64,000 nt of DNA, from NCBI RefSeq assembly GCF_004136015.1, contig NZ_CP024866.1, positions 1,174,807-1,238,806 on the forward strand. The letters are read 5' to 3'. Both the position numbers and the translations under genes were made by a program. The DNA is from Pseudomonas sp. ACM7 (GTDB lineage Bacteria; Pseudomonadota; Gammaproteobacteria; Pseudomonadales; Pseudomonadaceae). This document shows positions 47,479 through 56,958 of this stretch, in pieces. Every line of letters starts with the position of its first letter. Position 1 is the stretch's first letter. The notes under the pieces are model-generated. The model was not told the DNA's origin, made no database searches, and worked only from the letters and a program-made list of their open reading frames with translations.

Positions 47479-48452
47479 AGCAAAGCCTTTTCGAAACTCG
47501 CCACAAGGCCGAATGGGAGCAATTTACCCTCGTGCTTGAACAGCTGGAGCAAGGCAAGGAAGCCGAACGAGTCGCCCGTTTTCCAAGCGATTATCGTCGT
47601 CTCTGCCAACACCTGGCGCTGGCCCAGGAACGTGGTTACAGCAGTTTTCTGATCGACTCATTGCAGCAACAGGTCCTGCGCGGACATCAACAGCTTTATC
47701 GCCACCGCAGTCGATTGGGTGCCAACGTGCTGAGCTTCATCCTGGCTGACTTCCCGCGACTGGTGCGCGAACAGTGGCGCTTCGTGCTCGCCGCCGGCCT
47801 GATGTTTTTTGGCAGCCTGATCGGCATCGCACTGCTGGTGTATCTGTTCCCCGACCTGGTCTACAACCTGATCCCGGCCGAGCAGGTCAGCGAGATGCAA
47901 GGCATGTACGACCCCGTCGCCGGTCATTTGGGCCGCTCTGCCGAACGGGCAGCCAGTGAAGACTGGGTGATGTTCGGTTACTACATCATGCACAACATCG
48001 GCATCGCCTTTCAGACCTTCGCCAGCGGTTTGCTGTTTGGCCTGGGCAGCGCGTTTTTCCTGTTCTTCAACGGTTTGATGATCGGCGCGGTGGCCGGGCA
48101 CCTGACGCACATCGGCTACGGGCAAACCTTCTGGTCATTCGTGGTTGGCCACGGCGCCTTCGAACTGAGTGCTATCGCCCTGGCCGGTGCCGCCGGCCTG
48201 CAACTGGGTTGGGCATTGATCGCGCCGGGACGCCTGCCCCGCTCCGAAGCCCTGCGATTGGCGGCGCGAAAGAGCGTGCTGCTGATTTGCGGGGTCATGC
48301 TGTTTCTGCTGATTGCGGCGTTTATCGAAGCTTACTGGTCGTCCACGATCGGCGTCGCGCCAATGACCAAATACCTGGTCGGTGCAGCCCTCTGGTTGTT
48401 GGTGGCGGTTTATCTGCTGTTTGCCGGACGGACCCGCCATGCGCCTGAGTGA
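47475..48452 (+). CDS. SpoIIM-family (stage II sporulation protein M-like) membrane protein
   Basis: 325 residues with a soluble N-terminal helical region (1-95) and five or so membrane helices (about 105-125, 170-190, 195-215, 225-250, 275-295). Conserved motifs include MFGYYIMHNIGIAFQTFASG and HGAFELSAIALAGAAG. The family includes a B. subtilis protein that recruits peptidoglycan hydrolases in engulfment; here, in a non-sporulating organism, it is a member of the MoxR operon. ATGA-coupled to the RDD gene and overlaps the next gene by 14 bases. Confidence 0.87.
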   Translation: MKQSLFETRHKAEWEQFTLVLEQLEQGKEAERVARFPSDYRRLCQHLALAQERGYSSFLIDSLQQQVLRGHQQLYRHRSRLGANVLSFILADFPRLVREQWRFVLAAGLMFFGSLIGIALLVYLFPDLVYNLIPAEQVSEMQGMYDPVAGHLGRSAERAASEDWVMFGYYIMHNIGIAFQTFASGLLFGLGSAFFLFFNGLMIGAVAGHLTHIGYGQTFWSFVVGHGAFELSAIALAGAAGLQLGWALIAPGRLPRSEALRLAARKSVLLICGVMLFLLIAAFIEAYWSSTIGVAPMTKYLVGAALWLLVAVYLLFAGRTRHAPE

Positions 48453-49983
48453 CGCCACGGTTGTCATCCGCCCGCGCACCACCTGGGAAGCCATGGACCT
48501 GGGCGTCCTGCTGAGCCAGCGACACCGGCGTCTGCTGATGACCAGTTGGGCCATCGTGACCTTGCCGATTTTCGCCCTGCTCAGTTGGGTGCTGTGGGAT
48601 TCGCCCTCCCTCGCCGTGTTCATTTTCTGGTGGCTGAAACCGGCGTTCGACCGCCTGCCGCTGTACATACTGTCCAAAGCCATGTTCGGCGAAACGCCCA
48701 CGCTGAAGCAGGCGCTGCGCCAATTTCCGCGGCTGCTCCAACCGCAACTACTGGTGAGTCTGACCTGGCGGCGCCTGAGCCTGAGTCGCAGTTTCCTGAT
48801 GCCGGTGGTGCAACTCGAAGGGCTGAGTGGGCAAGCGCGACAACAGCGCTTGCAGGTGCTATTGCAGCGCAACGCCGGTGCTGCGCGGTGGCTGACCATC
48901 ATCGGCGTACACCTGGAAAGCGCGTTATGGATCGGCCTGATGGTGCTGTTCTATATGTTCTTGCCGCAACAGGTCGAACTCGACTGGAGCTGGCAGACCT
49001 TGATCACCGCCGCCACACAGGACTGGCGTTGGCTGGAACACCTGACCAATGCCTTTTACGCACTGGTGCTCATTGTCTGGGAACCGGTTTATGTCGCCTG
49101 CGGTTTCAGCCTTTATCTGAATCGGCGCACGGTGCTGGAGGCCTGGGATATCGAGCTGGTGTTCCGCCGCATGCGCCAACGCTTGACCAGCGCCGCCGTC
49201 CCCCTCCTGCTGGCAGCATTCCTGTTGATGCCGACAGCACAAACCGTGTGGGCCGCCGAGCCAGTCATTTCACCCGACAGCCCGCGTCTGCTGGACCAGC
49301 CGCTGACCAGTCAGGCGTCCCGGGACAGCATCAAGGCGATCCTCGATCAGCCTCCGTTCAAGAACAAGGAATCGGTCACGCGCTATCGGTTTGGCGAGGA
49401 CAAACCAGCCGCCGACACGGCGGACGACGACAACGCCCCCGAATGGCTGGAGGCGCTGCTCAAGCTTCTGGACAACCAACGCTTCGGCGCAGCGGCCACG
49501 CTGATTGAAGTTGTGTTGTGGGGTGTCGTGATCGGTGCCATTGGTTTATTGATCTGGCATTACCGTGACGGGTTGCAAGCCTTCGTCAGCCTTCGTCCGG
49601 CCTTGAACAGCAAGGTCACGCGGCCGTTACCGCAACAGGCTTTCGGCCTGGACCTCAACCGCGAAACCCTGCCCGCCGACATCGCCGCCAGCGCCGAACG
49701 CCTCTGGCAAACCCACCCTCGCGAGGCCCTCGGGTTGCTCTATCGCGGTCTGCTCAGTCATTTGCTGCACGACTTCGACATGGCGTTGAAACCCGCCGAC
49801 ACCGAAGGCCAGGTCCTGGAGCGCATTGAACAATTGCAACAACCTGCCTTGCTGGCCTTCAGTAAAAACCTGACCGGGCACTGGCAGAACATGGCCTACG
49901 GGCATCGCCTGCCTCCCGCGCATTTGCAACAGGAACTCTGTGACGGCTGGCGAGCCCTGTTCGGCCCGGGAGCGTTGCGTTGA
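48439..49983 (+). CDS. DUF4129 membrane protein
   Basis: 514 residues. N-terminal half with membrane segments (about 33-68, 155-180, 205-230, 255-275), a periplasmic or loop region, one more membrane helix (about 355-375), and a C-terminal DUF4129 domain (AERLWQTHPREALGLLYRGL). DUF4129 often occurs with MoxR, DUF58 and transglutaminase-like proteins. Function unknown; probably an envelope factor. The start at 48439 lies inside the SpoIIM gene. Confidence 0.85.
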   Translation: MRLSDATVVIRPRTTWEAMDLGVLLSQRHRRLLMTSWAIVTLPIFALLSWVLWDSPSLAVFIFWWLKPAFDRLPLYILSKAMFGETPTLKQALRQFPRLLQPQLLVSLTWRRLSLSRSFLMPVVQLEGLSGQARQQRLQVLLQRNAGAARWLTIIGVHLESALWIGLMVLFYMFLPQQVELDWSWQTLITAATQDWRWLEHLTNAFYALVLIVWEPVYVACGFSLYLNRRTVLEAWDIELVFRRMRQRLTSAAVPLLLAAFLLMPTAQTVWAAEPVISPDSPRLLDQPLTSQASRDSIKAILDQPPFKNKESVTRYRFGEDKPAADTADDDNAPEWLEALLKLLDNQRFGAAATLIEVVLWGVVIGAIGLLIWHYRDGLQAFVSLRPALNSKVTRPLPQQAFGLDLNRETLPADIAASAERLWQTHPREALGLLYRGLLSHLLHDFDMALKPADTEGQVLERIEQLQQPALLAFSKNLTGHWQNMAYGHRLPPAHLQQELCDGWRALFGPGALR

Positions 49984-51143
49984 ACCGGCAACGCTGGCTG
50001 GCGGTCGGCGTGTTCATTGCCGTGCTAGTGATCGCGCTGAGTGTTTATCTATACGTCAAGGCGACGCCCTATCAAGCAGACATCGATCACGGCCCCTCGC
50101 CCGAAGCCCAGGCCAACCCCTATCTCGCCGCCGAGCATTTCCTGCGCAAACAGGGCCTGTCGGTGAGCCACGCCAACAGCCTCGACATTCTGCCCACCCT
50201 GGAGCCGCACCAGCACAGTCTGTTATTGCTCGGGGACCGTTACAACATGACCCCGCGCCAGATCGATCAGCTGTTGAACTGGACCCGGGCCGGCGGGCGT
50301 CTTTTGTTTGTTGCCCAGTCGCTGTGGGATGAAAAGACTGGCCAAAGCAATGACCTGTTGCTCGACCGGGTGCAGCTGCACCAGTCGCTGAGCAAAGACC
50401 TCAAGGACCCGCCGCCCGCTATCGACGACGATCCTTACCCCAAGCTGACCAAGCTGTATCTGGAAGACGAAAACGCGCCGGCCTACGCAGGTTTTGATAC
50501 CGCATTCCATCTCGAAGACCCGAAAAACCTCGCCCAGGCCTGGGCCAACAGCGGCAAGGCCACGCACATGATGCAGCTCAATCACGGGCTCGGTTCGATC
50601 ACCGTGGTCACCGACGCCGACCTGTGGAAAACCCCGGCCATCGACCAGTACGACAACGCCTGGCTGCTCTGGTACCTGACCGCGGACACGAACGTGACCC
50701 TGCTGTTCAACACCGATCACGACAGTCTGCTGACCTTGCTCCTGCGTAATTTCCCTCAGGCGTTGGTCGCCCTCATCGCCCTGATCGGTCTTGGCTTCTG
50801 GCACGTCGGCGTGCGCCAGGGTCCGCTGCTGGAACCGTCCCCAAGGGCCCGCCGCCAACTTCAGGAACACCTGCGCGCCAGCGCCGATTTCATGTTGCGC
50901 CGCAACGGTCAGCAGTACCTGCTGCAAGCCTTGCAGCACGACATCTTGCGTCGTGTGCGGCGCCGTCATCCCGGTTTTGAACAACTCGGCGTTGCCGAAC
51001 AATGGCTGGTGCTCGCACGCCTGACCGGCCAACCCACACGCGCTATCAGCCAGGCCATGAGCCCGCGACCGAAGCAGCGGCTGTCCAGCGCTGAATTCAG
51101 TCGCCAAGTCGCCCACCTGCAAACCTTGAGGAACGCCTTATGA
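49980..51143 (+). CDS. DUF4350 domain protein
   Basis: 387 residues with an N-terminal membrane helix (about 6-26), a DUF4350 domain (about 30-230, LGDRYNMTPRQIDQLLNWTR) that resembles a GATase1-like sugar/ligand fold, a second membrane helix (about 258-278) and a cytoplasmic basic C-terminus. The likely start is TTG at 49980, overlapping the preceding stop as TTGA; no ATG or GTG lies close by. Overlaps moxR by four bases. Confidence 0.82.
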   Translation: MNRQRWLAVGVFIAVLVIALSVYLYVKATPYQADIDHGPSPEAQANPYLAAEHFLRKQGLSVSHANSLDILPTLEPHQHSLLLLGDRYNMTPRQIDQLLNWTRAGGRLLFVAQSLWDEKTGQSNDLLLDRVQLHQSLSKDLKDPPPAIDDDPYPKLTKLYLEDENAPAYAGFDTAFHLEDPKNLAQAWANSGKATHMMQLNHGLGSITVVTDADLWKTPAIDQYDNAWLLWYLTADTNVTLLFNTDHDSLLTLLLRNFPQALVALIALIGLGFWHVGVRQGPLLEPSPRARRQLQEHLRASADFMLRRNGQQYLLQALQHDILRRVRRRHPGFEQLGVAEQWLVLARLTGQPTRAISQAMSPRPKQRLSSAEFSRQVAHLQTLRNAL

Positions 51144-52141
51144 GTGAACAGATCGAGCCCGGCGCACTGAGCCACGCCGCGCAGCAACGCCAGCGCGCCA
51201 GCCAGTTGGCCCAAGCAGTCAGAACTGAACTGCAAAAAGCCGTGATCGGCCAGAACACCGTGATCGACGACGTCCTCACCGCGCTGATCGCCGGTGGCCA
51301 CGTACTGCTCGAAGGCGTGCCGGGTCTGGGCAAGACACTGTTGGTGCGCGCCCTCGCCCGCTGCTTCGGCGGCGAGTTCGCACGTATCCAGTTCACCCCG
51401 GACCTGATGCCCAGCGACGTCACCGGGCACGCCGTTTACGACCTGCAGACCGAGCAGTTCAAACTGCGCAAAGGTCCGTTGTTCACCAACCTTTTGCTGG
51501 CCGACGAGATCAACCGTGCCCCGGCGAAAACCCAGGCCGCGCTACTCGAAGCCATGCAGGAACGGCAAGTCACCCTCGAAGGCCGCGCTCTGCCCATCGT
51601 GCAACCGTTCATGGTGCTCGCCACGCAAAACCCTATCGAACAGGAAGGCACTTACCCACTGCCAGAAGCCGAGCTCGATCGCTTCATGCTCAAGGTGCGC
51701 ATGGACTACCCCGACGCCGAGCAAGAACTGAACATGGTCCGCCAGGTCAGCCGCTCGACCCGGGCCGACATGCTCGACGTGCAACCCCTGCGCACCGTGT
51801 TGCAAGCCAAGGACGTGCTGGCCTTGCAGCGCATTGCCAGCGATCTGCCGCTGGACGATCAGGTGCTCGACTATGCCGTACGCCTGGCCCGCACCACCCG
51901 CAATTGGCCGGGCCTGATCCTCGGTGCCGGGCCTCGGGCCTCCATTGCCCTGGTGCGTTGCGCTCGGGCGCGAGCCTTGTTGCGCGGTGGCGAGTTTGTG
52001 ATTCCGGATGACATCAAAGGCTGCGCATTGGCGGTGTTGCGTCACCGTGTGCGGATTGCGCCGGAGCTGGACATCGAAGGGCTGGACGTCGATCAAGTGC
52101 TCAAGCAACTGCTCGATCAAGTGCCGGCGCCAAGAGTGTGA
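51140..52141 (+). CDS. MoxR-family AAA+ ATPase
   Basis: 333 residues. Walker A GVPGLGKTLL, Walker B LLLADEINRAPAKTQAALLE, sensor 1 MVLATQNPIEQEGTYPLPEA and a sensor 2 region. MoxR ATPases act as chaperones with a partner that has a von Willebrand A-like domain, here the DUF58 protein. ATGA overlap with the DUF4350 gene. The family B hairpin follows the stop codon by 32 bases. Confidence 0.95.
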   Translation: MSEQIEPGALSHAAQQRQRASQLAQAVRTELQKAVIGQNTVIDDVLTALIAGGHVLLEGVPGLGKTLLVRALARCFGGEFARIQFTPDLMPSDVTGHAVYDLQTEQFKLRKGPLFTNLLLADEINRAPAKTQAALLEAMQERQVTLEGRALPIVQPFMVLATQNPIEQEGTYPLPEAELDRFMLKVRMDYPDAEQELNMVRQVSRSTRADMLDVQPLRTVLQAKDVLALQRIASDLPLDDQVLDYAVRLARTTRNWPGLILGAGPRASIALVRCARARALLRGGEFVIPDDIKGCALAVLRHRVRIAPELDIEGLDVDQVLKQLLDQVPAPRV

Positions 52142-52172
52142 ACGCCGTGCTCGAGATTCGCGTCGATACCAG

Positions 52173-52247
52173 AAAAGATCGCAGCCTTCGGCAGCTCCTA
52201 CGGGGGCCAGCGTTCGACGTAGGAGCTGCCGAAGGCTGCGATCTTTT
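52173..52247. repeat. REP-like palindrome pair, family B, inside the MoxR operon
   Basis: Inverted pair of GATCGCAGCCTTCGGCAGCT in the only sizeable gap of an otherwise overlapping operon, between moxR and the DUF58 gene. Insertion here would lower or uncouple DUF58 expression. Confidence 0.92.
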
Positions 52248-52271
52248 CAACAGACCACACGGTGTCACGCC

Positions 52272-53603
52272 ATGAAACCGTCCCGGCTTCTGCTGATCTG
52301 GCTCGCCTTGCTGCTGGCCATCGGCATCGTGCTGGGCGCAATGCGGGCGCTGGACATCCCGATTCCATCCAGCCTGCAAGCGATCAACTGGGGATTGCTG
52401 CTGGCGCTGCTGGCCTTGGCAGTACTCGACGGTGTCCGTCTCAAGCGCCTGCCCTCACCCCGCCTCCAGCGACAAATGCCCGGTAGTCTTGCACTCGGTC
52501 GATGGGGCGAAGTGCGACTGGAGATCGAGCATGATTTTGAACAACCACTGACCGTACAGATTTTCGACCATGTGCCGGAAGGCCTGAGCTTCGAAAACCT
52601 GCCACTGTCGGTCGACCTGCAACCCGGCCAGCACAGCCACATCGGTTATCGATTGCGCCCGCTCAAGCGCGGCCACTTCACCTTCGAACACTGCGAAATC
52701 AACCTGCCCAGCCCATTGGGCCTGTGGTCTGACAAACGCTTGCTCAACGTGGCCGACAACACCCGCGTCTACCCGGACTTCGCCCGCCTTTACGGCGGCC
52801 AATTACTGGCAGTGGACAACTGGCTGAGCCAACTCGGCGTCCGCCAGCGCCAGCGTCGCGGGTTGGGCCTTGAATTCCATCAATTAAGGGAATTCCGCGA
52901 AGGCGACAGCCTGCGCCAGATCGACTGGAAAGCCACCGCCCGCCAACGCACCCCCATCGCCCGTGAGTATCAGGACGAGCGCGACCAGCAGATCATCTTC
53001 ATGCTCGATTGCGGCCGACGGATGCGCAGCCAGGACGGTGAACTGGCGCATTTCGATCACGCACTCAACGCCTGCCTGTTGCTCAGCTACATCGCCCTGC
53101 GCCAAGGCGATGCGGTAGGCCTGAGCACCTTCGCCAGCGACCGGCCGCATTACCTCGCTCCGGTAAAAGGCACTGAACAACTCAAGGTCCTGCTCAACGC
53201 TGTCTATGACCTCAATAGCACCCAACGCCCAGCCGATTATCAGGCCGCCGCCAACCAGTTACTGGCCCGACAAAAACGCCGGGCGCTGGTGGTGCTGGTG
53301 ACTAACTTGCGGGATGAAGATGATGAAGAATTGCTCACCGCCGTCAAACGCCTGAGCAAACAGCATCGGGTGCTAGTGGCGAGTCTGCGCGAAGACTTGC
53401 TCGACAATCTGCGGCATGCGCCGGTGCAAACCTTGCCGGAGGCGTTGGCCTATTGCGGGATGGTGGATTACTTGAATGAACGGGCCGAACTCCATGAGCG
53501 GTTGAGTGCTCATGGCGTTCCGGTACTGGATGCTCGGCCCGGGGAGTTGGGGAGCCAACTTGTGACGCGCTATCTGGCCTGGAAAAAAGTGGGAGTGTTC
53601 TAG
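52272..53603 (+). CDS. DUF58 protein (von Willebrand A-like), MoxR partner
   Basis: 443 residues. Two membrane helices (about 5-23 and 33-50), a beta-rich region, the DUF58 signature FREGDSLRQIDWKATARQRT near residue 212, and a vWA-like domain (about 238-443). The metal-binding position that should read DxSxS reads DCGRRMRS, so metal binding may be lost. Family partner of MoxR. Start ATG 52272; only 25 bases lie between the family B hairpin and the ATG, and CACACGGTG offers a weak Shine-Dalgarno. Confidence 0.9.
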   Translation: MKPSRLLLIWLALLLAIGIVLGAMRALDIPIPSSLQAINWGLLLALLALAVLDGVRLKRLPSPRLQRQMPGSLALGRWGEVRLEIEHDFEQPLTVQIFDHVPEGLSFENLPLSVDLQPGQHSHIGYRLRPLKRGHFTFEHCEINLPSPLGLWSDKRLLNVADNTRVYPDFARLYGGQLLAVDNWLSQLGVRQRQRRGLGLEFHQLREFREGDSLRQIDWKATARQRTPIAREYQDERDQQIIFMLDCGRRMRSQDGELAHFDHALNACLLLSYIALRQGDAVGLSTFASDRPHYLAPVKGTEQLKVLLNAVYDLNSTQRPADYQAAANQLLARQKRRALVVLVTNLRDEDDEELLTAVKRLSKQHRVLVASLREDLLDNLRHAPVQTLPEALAYCGMVDYLNERAELHERLSAHGVPVLDARPGELGSQLVTRYLAWKKVGVF

Positions 53604-53607
53604 GCTC

Positions 53608-53650
53608 TGTACGAAAACTACCCGATCGCCGCTCGGCGACTTTTCGTACA
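53608..53650. repeat. Nested palindrome after the DUF58 gene
   Basis: TGTACGAAAA and TTTTCGTACA form perfect 10-bp arms 23 bases apart, and within them TCGCCG CT CGGCGA forms a second stem. It starts five bases after the DUF58 stop and lies at the junction of the conserved MoxR operon and the Tc gene cluster. No T-run follows. Possibly a solitary mobile-element end or a processing hairpin. Confidence 0.65.
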
Positions 53651-53753
53651 AACCCCGGCGAGCGGCTCCCGCCATTCGGACAAAGACAACACCTGACCCC
53701 CTCCGGATTTTGCTCACAGATGTACGGTGTATGTTGGTCCTCAGCCTGAAGAA

Positions 53754-56700
53754 TCAGGGCGTGGGTCGGTCATACGGGATGCCTAATGAAAACGACTGCT
53801 GTGGCGACAGCTCAAGCAGATTGGCAGCCTCGGCAAACCAACGAAAACTTCCGTCCCTTTTATTGCCACATTTAGCGACCCATGTCAGCCCTGTCATGCC
53901 CATCATCGACCGTTTTTCGCCCAGCGCCGGTGCCACGGTTACGCTCAGGTCGTTCGGCAATGTCCCCGCCCAGCCCAACCTCACAGGGATACCCATGAGT
54001 GGATTGCCGATTACTGAAGGGGCAATGCTGTACGAATAATCGTTAGCGCGACGTGGAAACGCCGTTTGTTCCCCCAGTTTTTTACCCGATTCGAGGTCTC
54101 GGTAAAAGACCACGCCCAGCCACGGGCTTGTCGGCAACGCGTCAACCTCCAGGGAAGCCGATGATGATTGCCCCGTGTAAGGGCTGTTTACCTCAGCCTT
54201 GACCTCAGCCGGGCCTGTGGTCTTCGGTTGATAGGCATAGGATGACCAGCCGTCCCCCCGAGTGGGCACGATCAACGCTTGCGCATCTTCCTTTCCTTTC
54301 CAGCTCACGGGAATATTCGCCACGGGGGCTTTTGTGTAAAACGAGCCCACTTGAACCCACACCCTGGCACTTTCATTCTCCGCCAGCACCGGTCTGATCG
54401 TCGCCTCACGCTGGCCGATGATTTCCAGCCGGTTGTGCCCCAGTGACATGGCCATCGATGTCGAGGACATAGCCAGTTGAGGCAACGTCAACTGCAGTGA
54501 GAAGTCGCCTGCATGCTGACTGTTACGGCAATCGAGCGACCATCGGGCCCCACCCGATAAGATCTCGACACCAGTGCCCACAGCAGGCTCGACGATCACG
54601 TTCAGTTGCTCAACCGGTATGCCGTTCCAGTCGAGTTCCATCGATAAACCGGACAGAGGCCCCAATGGATTGGGCAGGAATGAGAATGCATGCTTCGCCC
54701 CAAGGCACGGGTACGACGAAACAGCGGAAAGCACCGGGGTTGTATCCAGCGAGACGCGGCCCTCATCGGCAAGATTTCGGGAGATCAATCGGCCAGACAG
54801 CTCCAGGTCCTGACTGATCACCTCGAGAGCGCTCAGCTTCAACTCGAACCTGCCGCTCTTCGTTGTCCCCCCCGTGATCGTCCATTGCAGTCCGGTAGCG
54901 GTAAGCTTTTTTGGCACGCCAATGGGTGGGTCAAACGTCAGTCCCAGGTCCGGATCAGAATTCCGCCAGTCCAGCGTTACATCCTTGTCGAGCAACTGGC
55001 TGCCAGACTTGGGTGTAAGTGTCAGGGTAACGGTCTCGCCACGCCAGCAGACAAAACCGAGCGCTGCGGGTACGAGCGGGTTGCCGATCGTCCACTCAAC
55101 CTCGGCCTTCCAGGGGTTCGTCCGCCAGGCCGTGAACGGGAATGTCTCTTCAAGCGGTTCGCCCTCCTCGCCGCGAACTTGGATTGTGGCGACAAGACAC
55201 TGAGTGCCATCTAAAGTCGGCTGATAGGACAACTCCGTCCAGCCCCCTTGGCCGGTGAACGTCTTGACTAGACCGCCAGGCGTCTGCCATTCGACTTCCA
55301 CGTTCTCCACACCCTCCCGGGTCTCAGGTTCCACAAGCTGCACCAGCACTTGCACGCGCTCAGCTTGATCGATTACCGGGGAGCGATTGGCCTGGCGCGT
55401 ATCACCGACAATGTACCGGTTGAGCCCCAGCGACATCCGATTGGAGCTGGACGTGTCTTGCAACCGCTTTGCCGCCAACAGCAACTCAAACTCGCCGTCC
55501 TTCGTTGCCTGAGTGCAATCGAGTGTCCAGACGACCTCCCCACTTTGCCAATCAACAGTCGTATTCAGTGGCGGAGTCACGGTAACGCCCAGCGACTCGG
55601 CCGATTCACCGTTCCAGATCAACATCAACGGATAGTCCGGCAGCTCGCTGCCCGGCGACGCACTCACGCGGACGGTGAACACTCCCCCGCGGTGGGGATA
55701 GCCGGCCCTGCTACCCCAGGACGATTGTGCTCCGCCCTCAAAAGCCACCTGTGCAGTGTCGAATGGATCAGCCTTCAGCACTTTGACTTCCAGCGTTTCA
55801 TTCAACTCGCCGGACGTGTAGTAAGGGCTATCGATCGCAATGTTGACCTGTTGCAGGCCGGTTACCGCAGGCGAGTATTCAACGTCGACACCACCGGAGC
55901 TGTCGGTGTGGGTGACTTTCGACTCACCTTCCAGCAACCAGACAACCCGACGATCCACAAGGGGGAGGTCGGTGTAAAACGATTTCACCGTGCCTGTCAG
56001 ACGGACTGACTGCTTATTGATGATCGGATCGAAATCACCGTTTTTGGGGTCTGCCAATGCGACGCGGTGATCGCCGATCGACAGTTTCAAAGGATAAGGT
56101 TCTGCATCCCACCTGCTGACAATCATCAGTTCAAGCTCACGCACAGATGCAGTGTCCGAGATACTGAATAACCAAGGGCTTTCCAGCACCTGCAATTTAT
56201 TCAGTTCGGGGTCAATGACCACATTTGGGTCAAGGTCCTCGTTTTCGTCAGCCATCAATAAGGCAACTTCGGAGCCTTTCCACGCGCCGCCAGCCGCCTC
56301 CTGGAACGTCAGCCTGTGCGATTCCCCGACGCCAGTGGCTCCCCGGCATACATAAACGGTTCCATCGGCGTGCGTCTGCTCATCGACCTGCACATGAAGC
56401 AGTTGCAAAGGTTCCAGTTGAATCCCGAAGCGCACACGGGTAAAGCTCATTCCGGCGGGCTCGCGTACGTCCGGAAAACCAAAAAGCACGGCAAGTGACT
56501 CGGTGCGGTCATCGGGCTGAAGGTCAACTACGTATTCGCGATACACGGGAATGAAATCCAGAGGATCCGCTACCGGCAGGATCTCGTACGGCGGGTCGTC
56601 TGACGCCACCACGGTCCCGACCGGCAGTTCCATGTTCTCTCCCCATACATCATCGTGGGCGATTCGGAAAAAGCCGTTTGCTCGCGTACTTTGATACAGA

Positions 56701-56939
56701 AAGCTCAATACATGAGTCACACCCTCGTTGCGCAGCACCGGCAATGGGAACTTTTGCTCGAGAGTTGCCTGAACGACCAGGCGCGCGACGTAGATCCGTC
56801 CCCCTTCATAATCGGGTTCCTCCAGGCTGGCAGCGTGGTGTGGGGGGGCACCCTTTTTCCACCCCTCAAACCAATCATCTTTGTCAAAACTGCCATTGAC
56901 TATCAGGCTCTCGCCTTTCCTTACGGATTTCTTATTCAT
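53754..56939 (-). CDS. Tc-cluster accessory protein of tandem Ig-like modules
   Basis: 1061 residues; I do not recognise a named family. The N-terminus (GESLIVNGSFDKDDWFEGWK) resembles carbohydrate-binding jelly-roll domains (about 8-170). The rest alternates two beta-rich modules: an Ig/Big_1-like type (for example VWVQVGSFYTKAPVANIPVS) and a second type ending in a W..dc...dGxFxLxL consensus, seen four times (VVWTLDCTQATKDGEFELLL, LQWTITGGTTKSGRFELKLS, ARWSLDCRNSQHAGDFSLQL, LTWVAKCGNKRDGSFRWFAE). No signal peptide. Start ATG 56939 with AAGGA ten bases upstream, 19 bases after the TcaB-like stop. Confidence 0.8.
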   Translation of the reverse strand: MNKKSVRKGESLIVNGSFDKDDWFEGWKKGAPPHHAASLEEPDYEGGRIYVARLVVQATLEQKFPLPVLRNEGVTHVLSFLYQSTRANGFFRIAHDDVWGENMELPVGTVVASDDPPYEILPVADPLDFIPVYREYVVDLQPDDRTESLAVLFGFPDVREPAGMSFTRVRFGIQLEPLQLLHVQVDEQTHADGTVYVCRGATGVGESHRLTFQEAAGGAWKGSEVALLMADENEDLDPNVVIDPELNKLQVLESPWLFSISDTASVRELELMIVSRWDAEPYPLKLSIGDHRVALADPKNGDFDPIINKQSVRLTGTVKSFYTDLPLVDRRVVWLLEGESKVTHTDSSGGVDVEYSPAVTGLQQVNIAIDSPYYTSGELNETLEVKVLKADPFDTAQVAFEGGAQSSWGSRAGYPHRGGVFTVRVSASPGSELPDYPLMLIWNGESAESLGVTVTPPLNTTVDWQSGEVVWTLDCTQATKDGEFELLLAAKRLQDTSSSNRMSLGLNRYIVGDTRQANRSPVIDQAERVQVLVQLVEPETREGVENVEVEWQTPGGLVKTFTGQGGWTELSYQPTLDGTQCLVATIQVRGEEGEPLEETFPFTAWRTNPWKAEVEWTIGNPLVPAALGFVCWRGETVTLTLTPKSGSQLLDKDVTLDWRNSDPDLGLTFDPPIGVPKKLTATGLQWTITGGTTKSGRFELKLSALEVISQDLELSGRLISRNLADEGRVSLDTTPVLSAVSSYPCLGAKHAFSFLPNPLGPLSGLSMELDWNGIPVEQLNVIVEPAVGTGVEILSGGARWSLDCRNSQHAGDFSLQLTLPQLAMSSTSMAMSLGHNRLEIIGQREATIRPVLAENESARVWVQVGSFYTKAPVANIPVSWKGKEDAQALIVPTRGDGWSSYAYQPKTTGPAEVKAEVNSPYTGQSSSASLEVDALPTSPWLGVVFYRDLESGKKLGEQTAFPRRANDYSYSIAPSVIGNPLMGIPVRLGWAGTLPNDLSVTVAPALGEKRSMMGMTGLTWVAKCGNKRDGSFRWFAEAANLLELSPQQSFSLGIPYDRPTP

Positions 56940-56958
56940 GATGATCAAGTCCTTGTAT

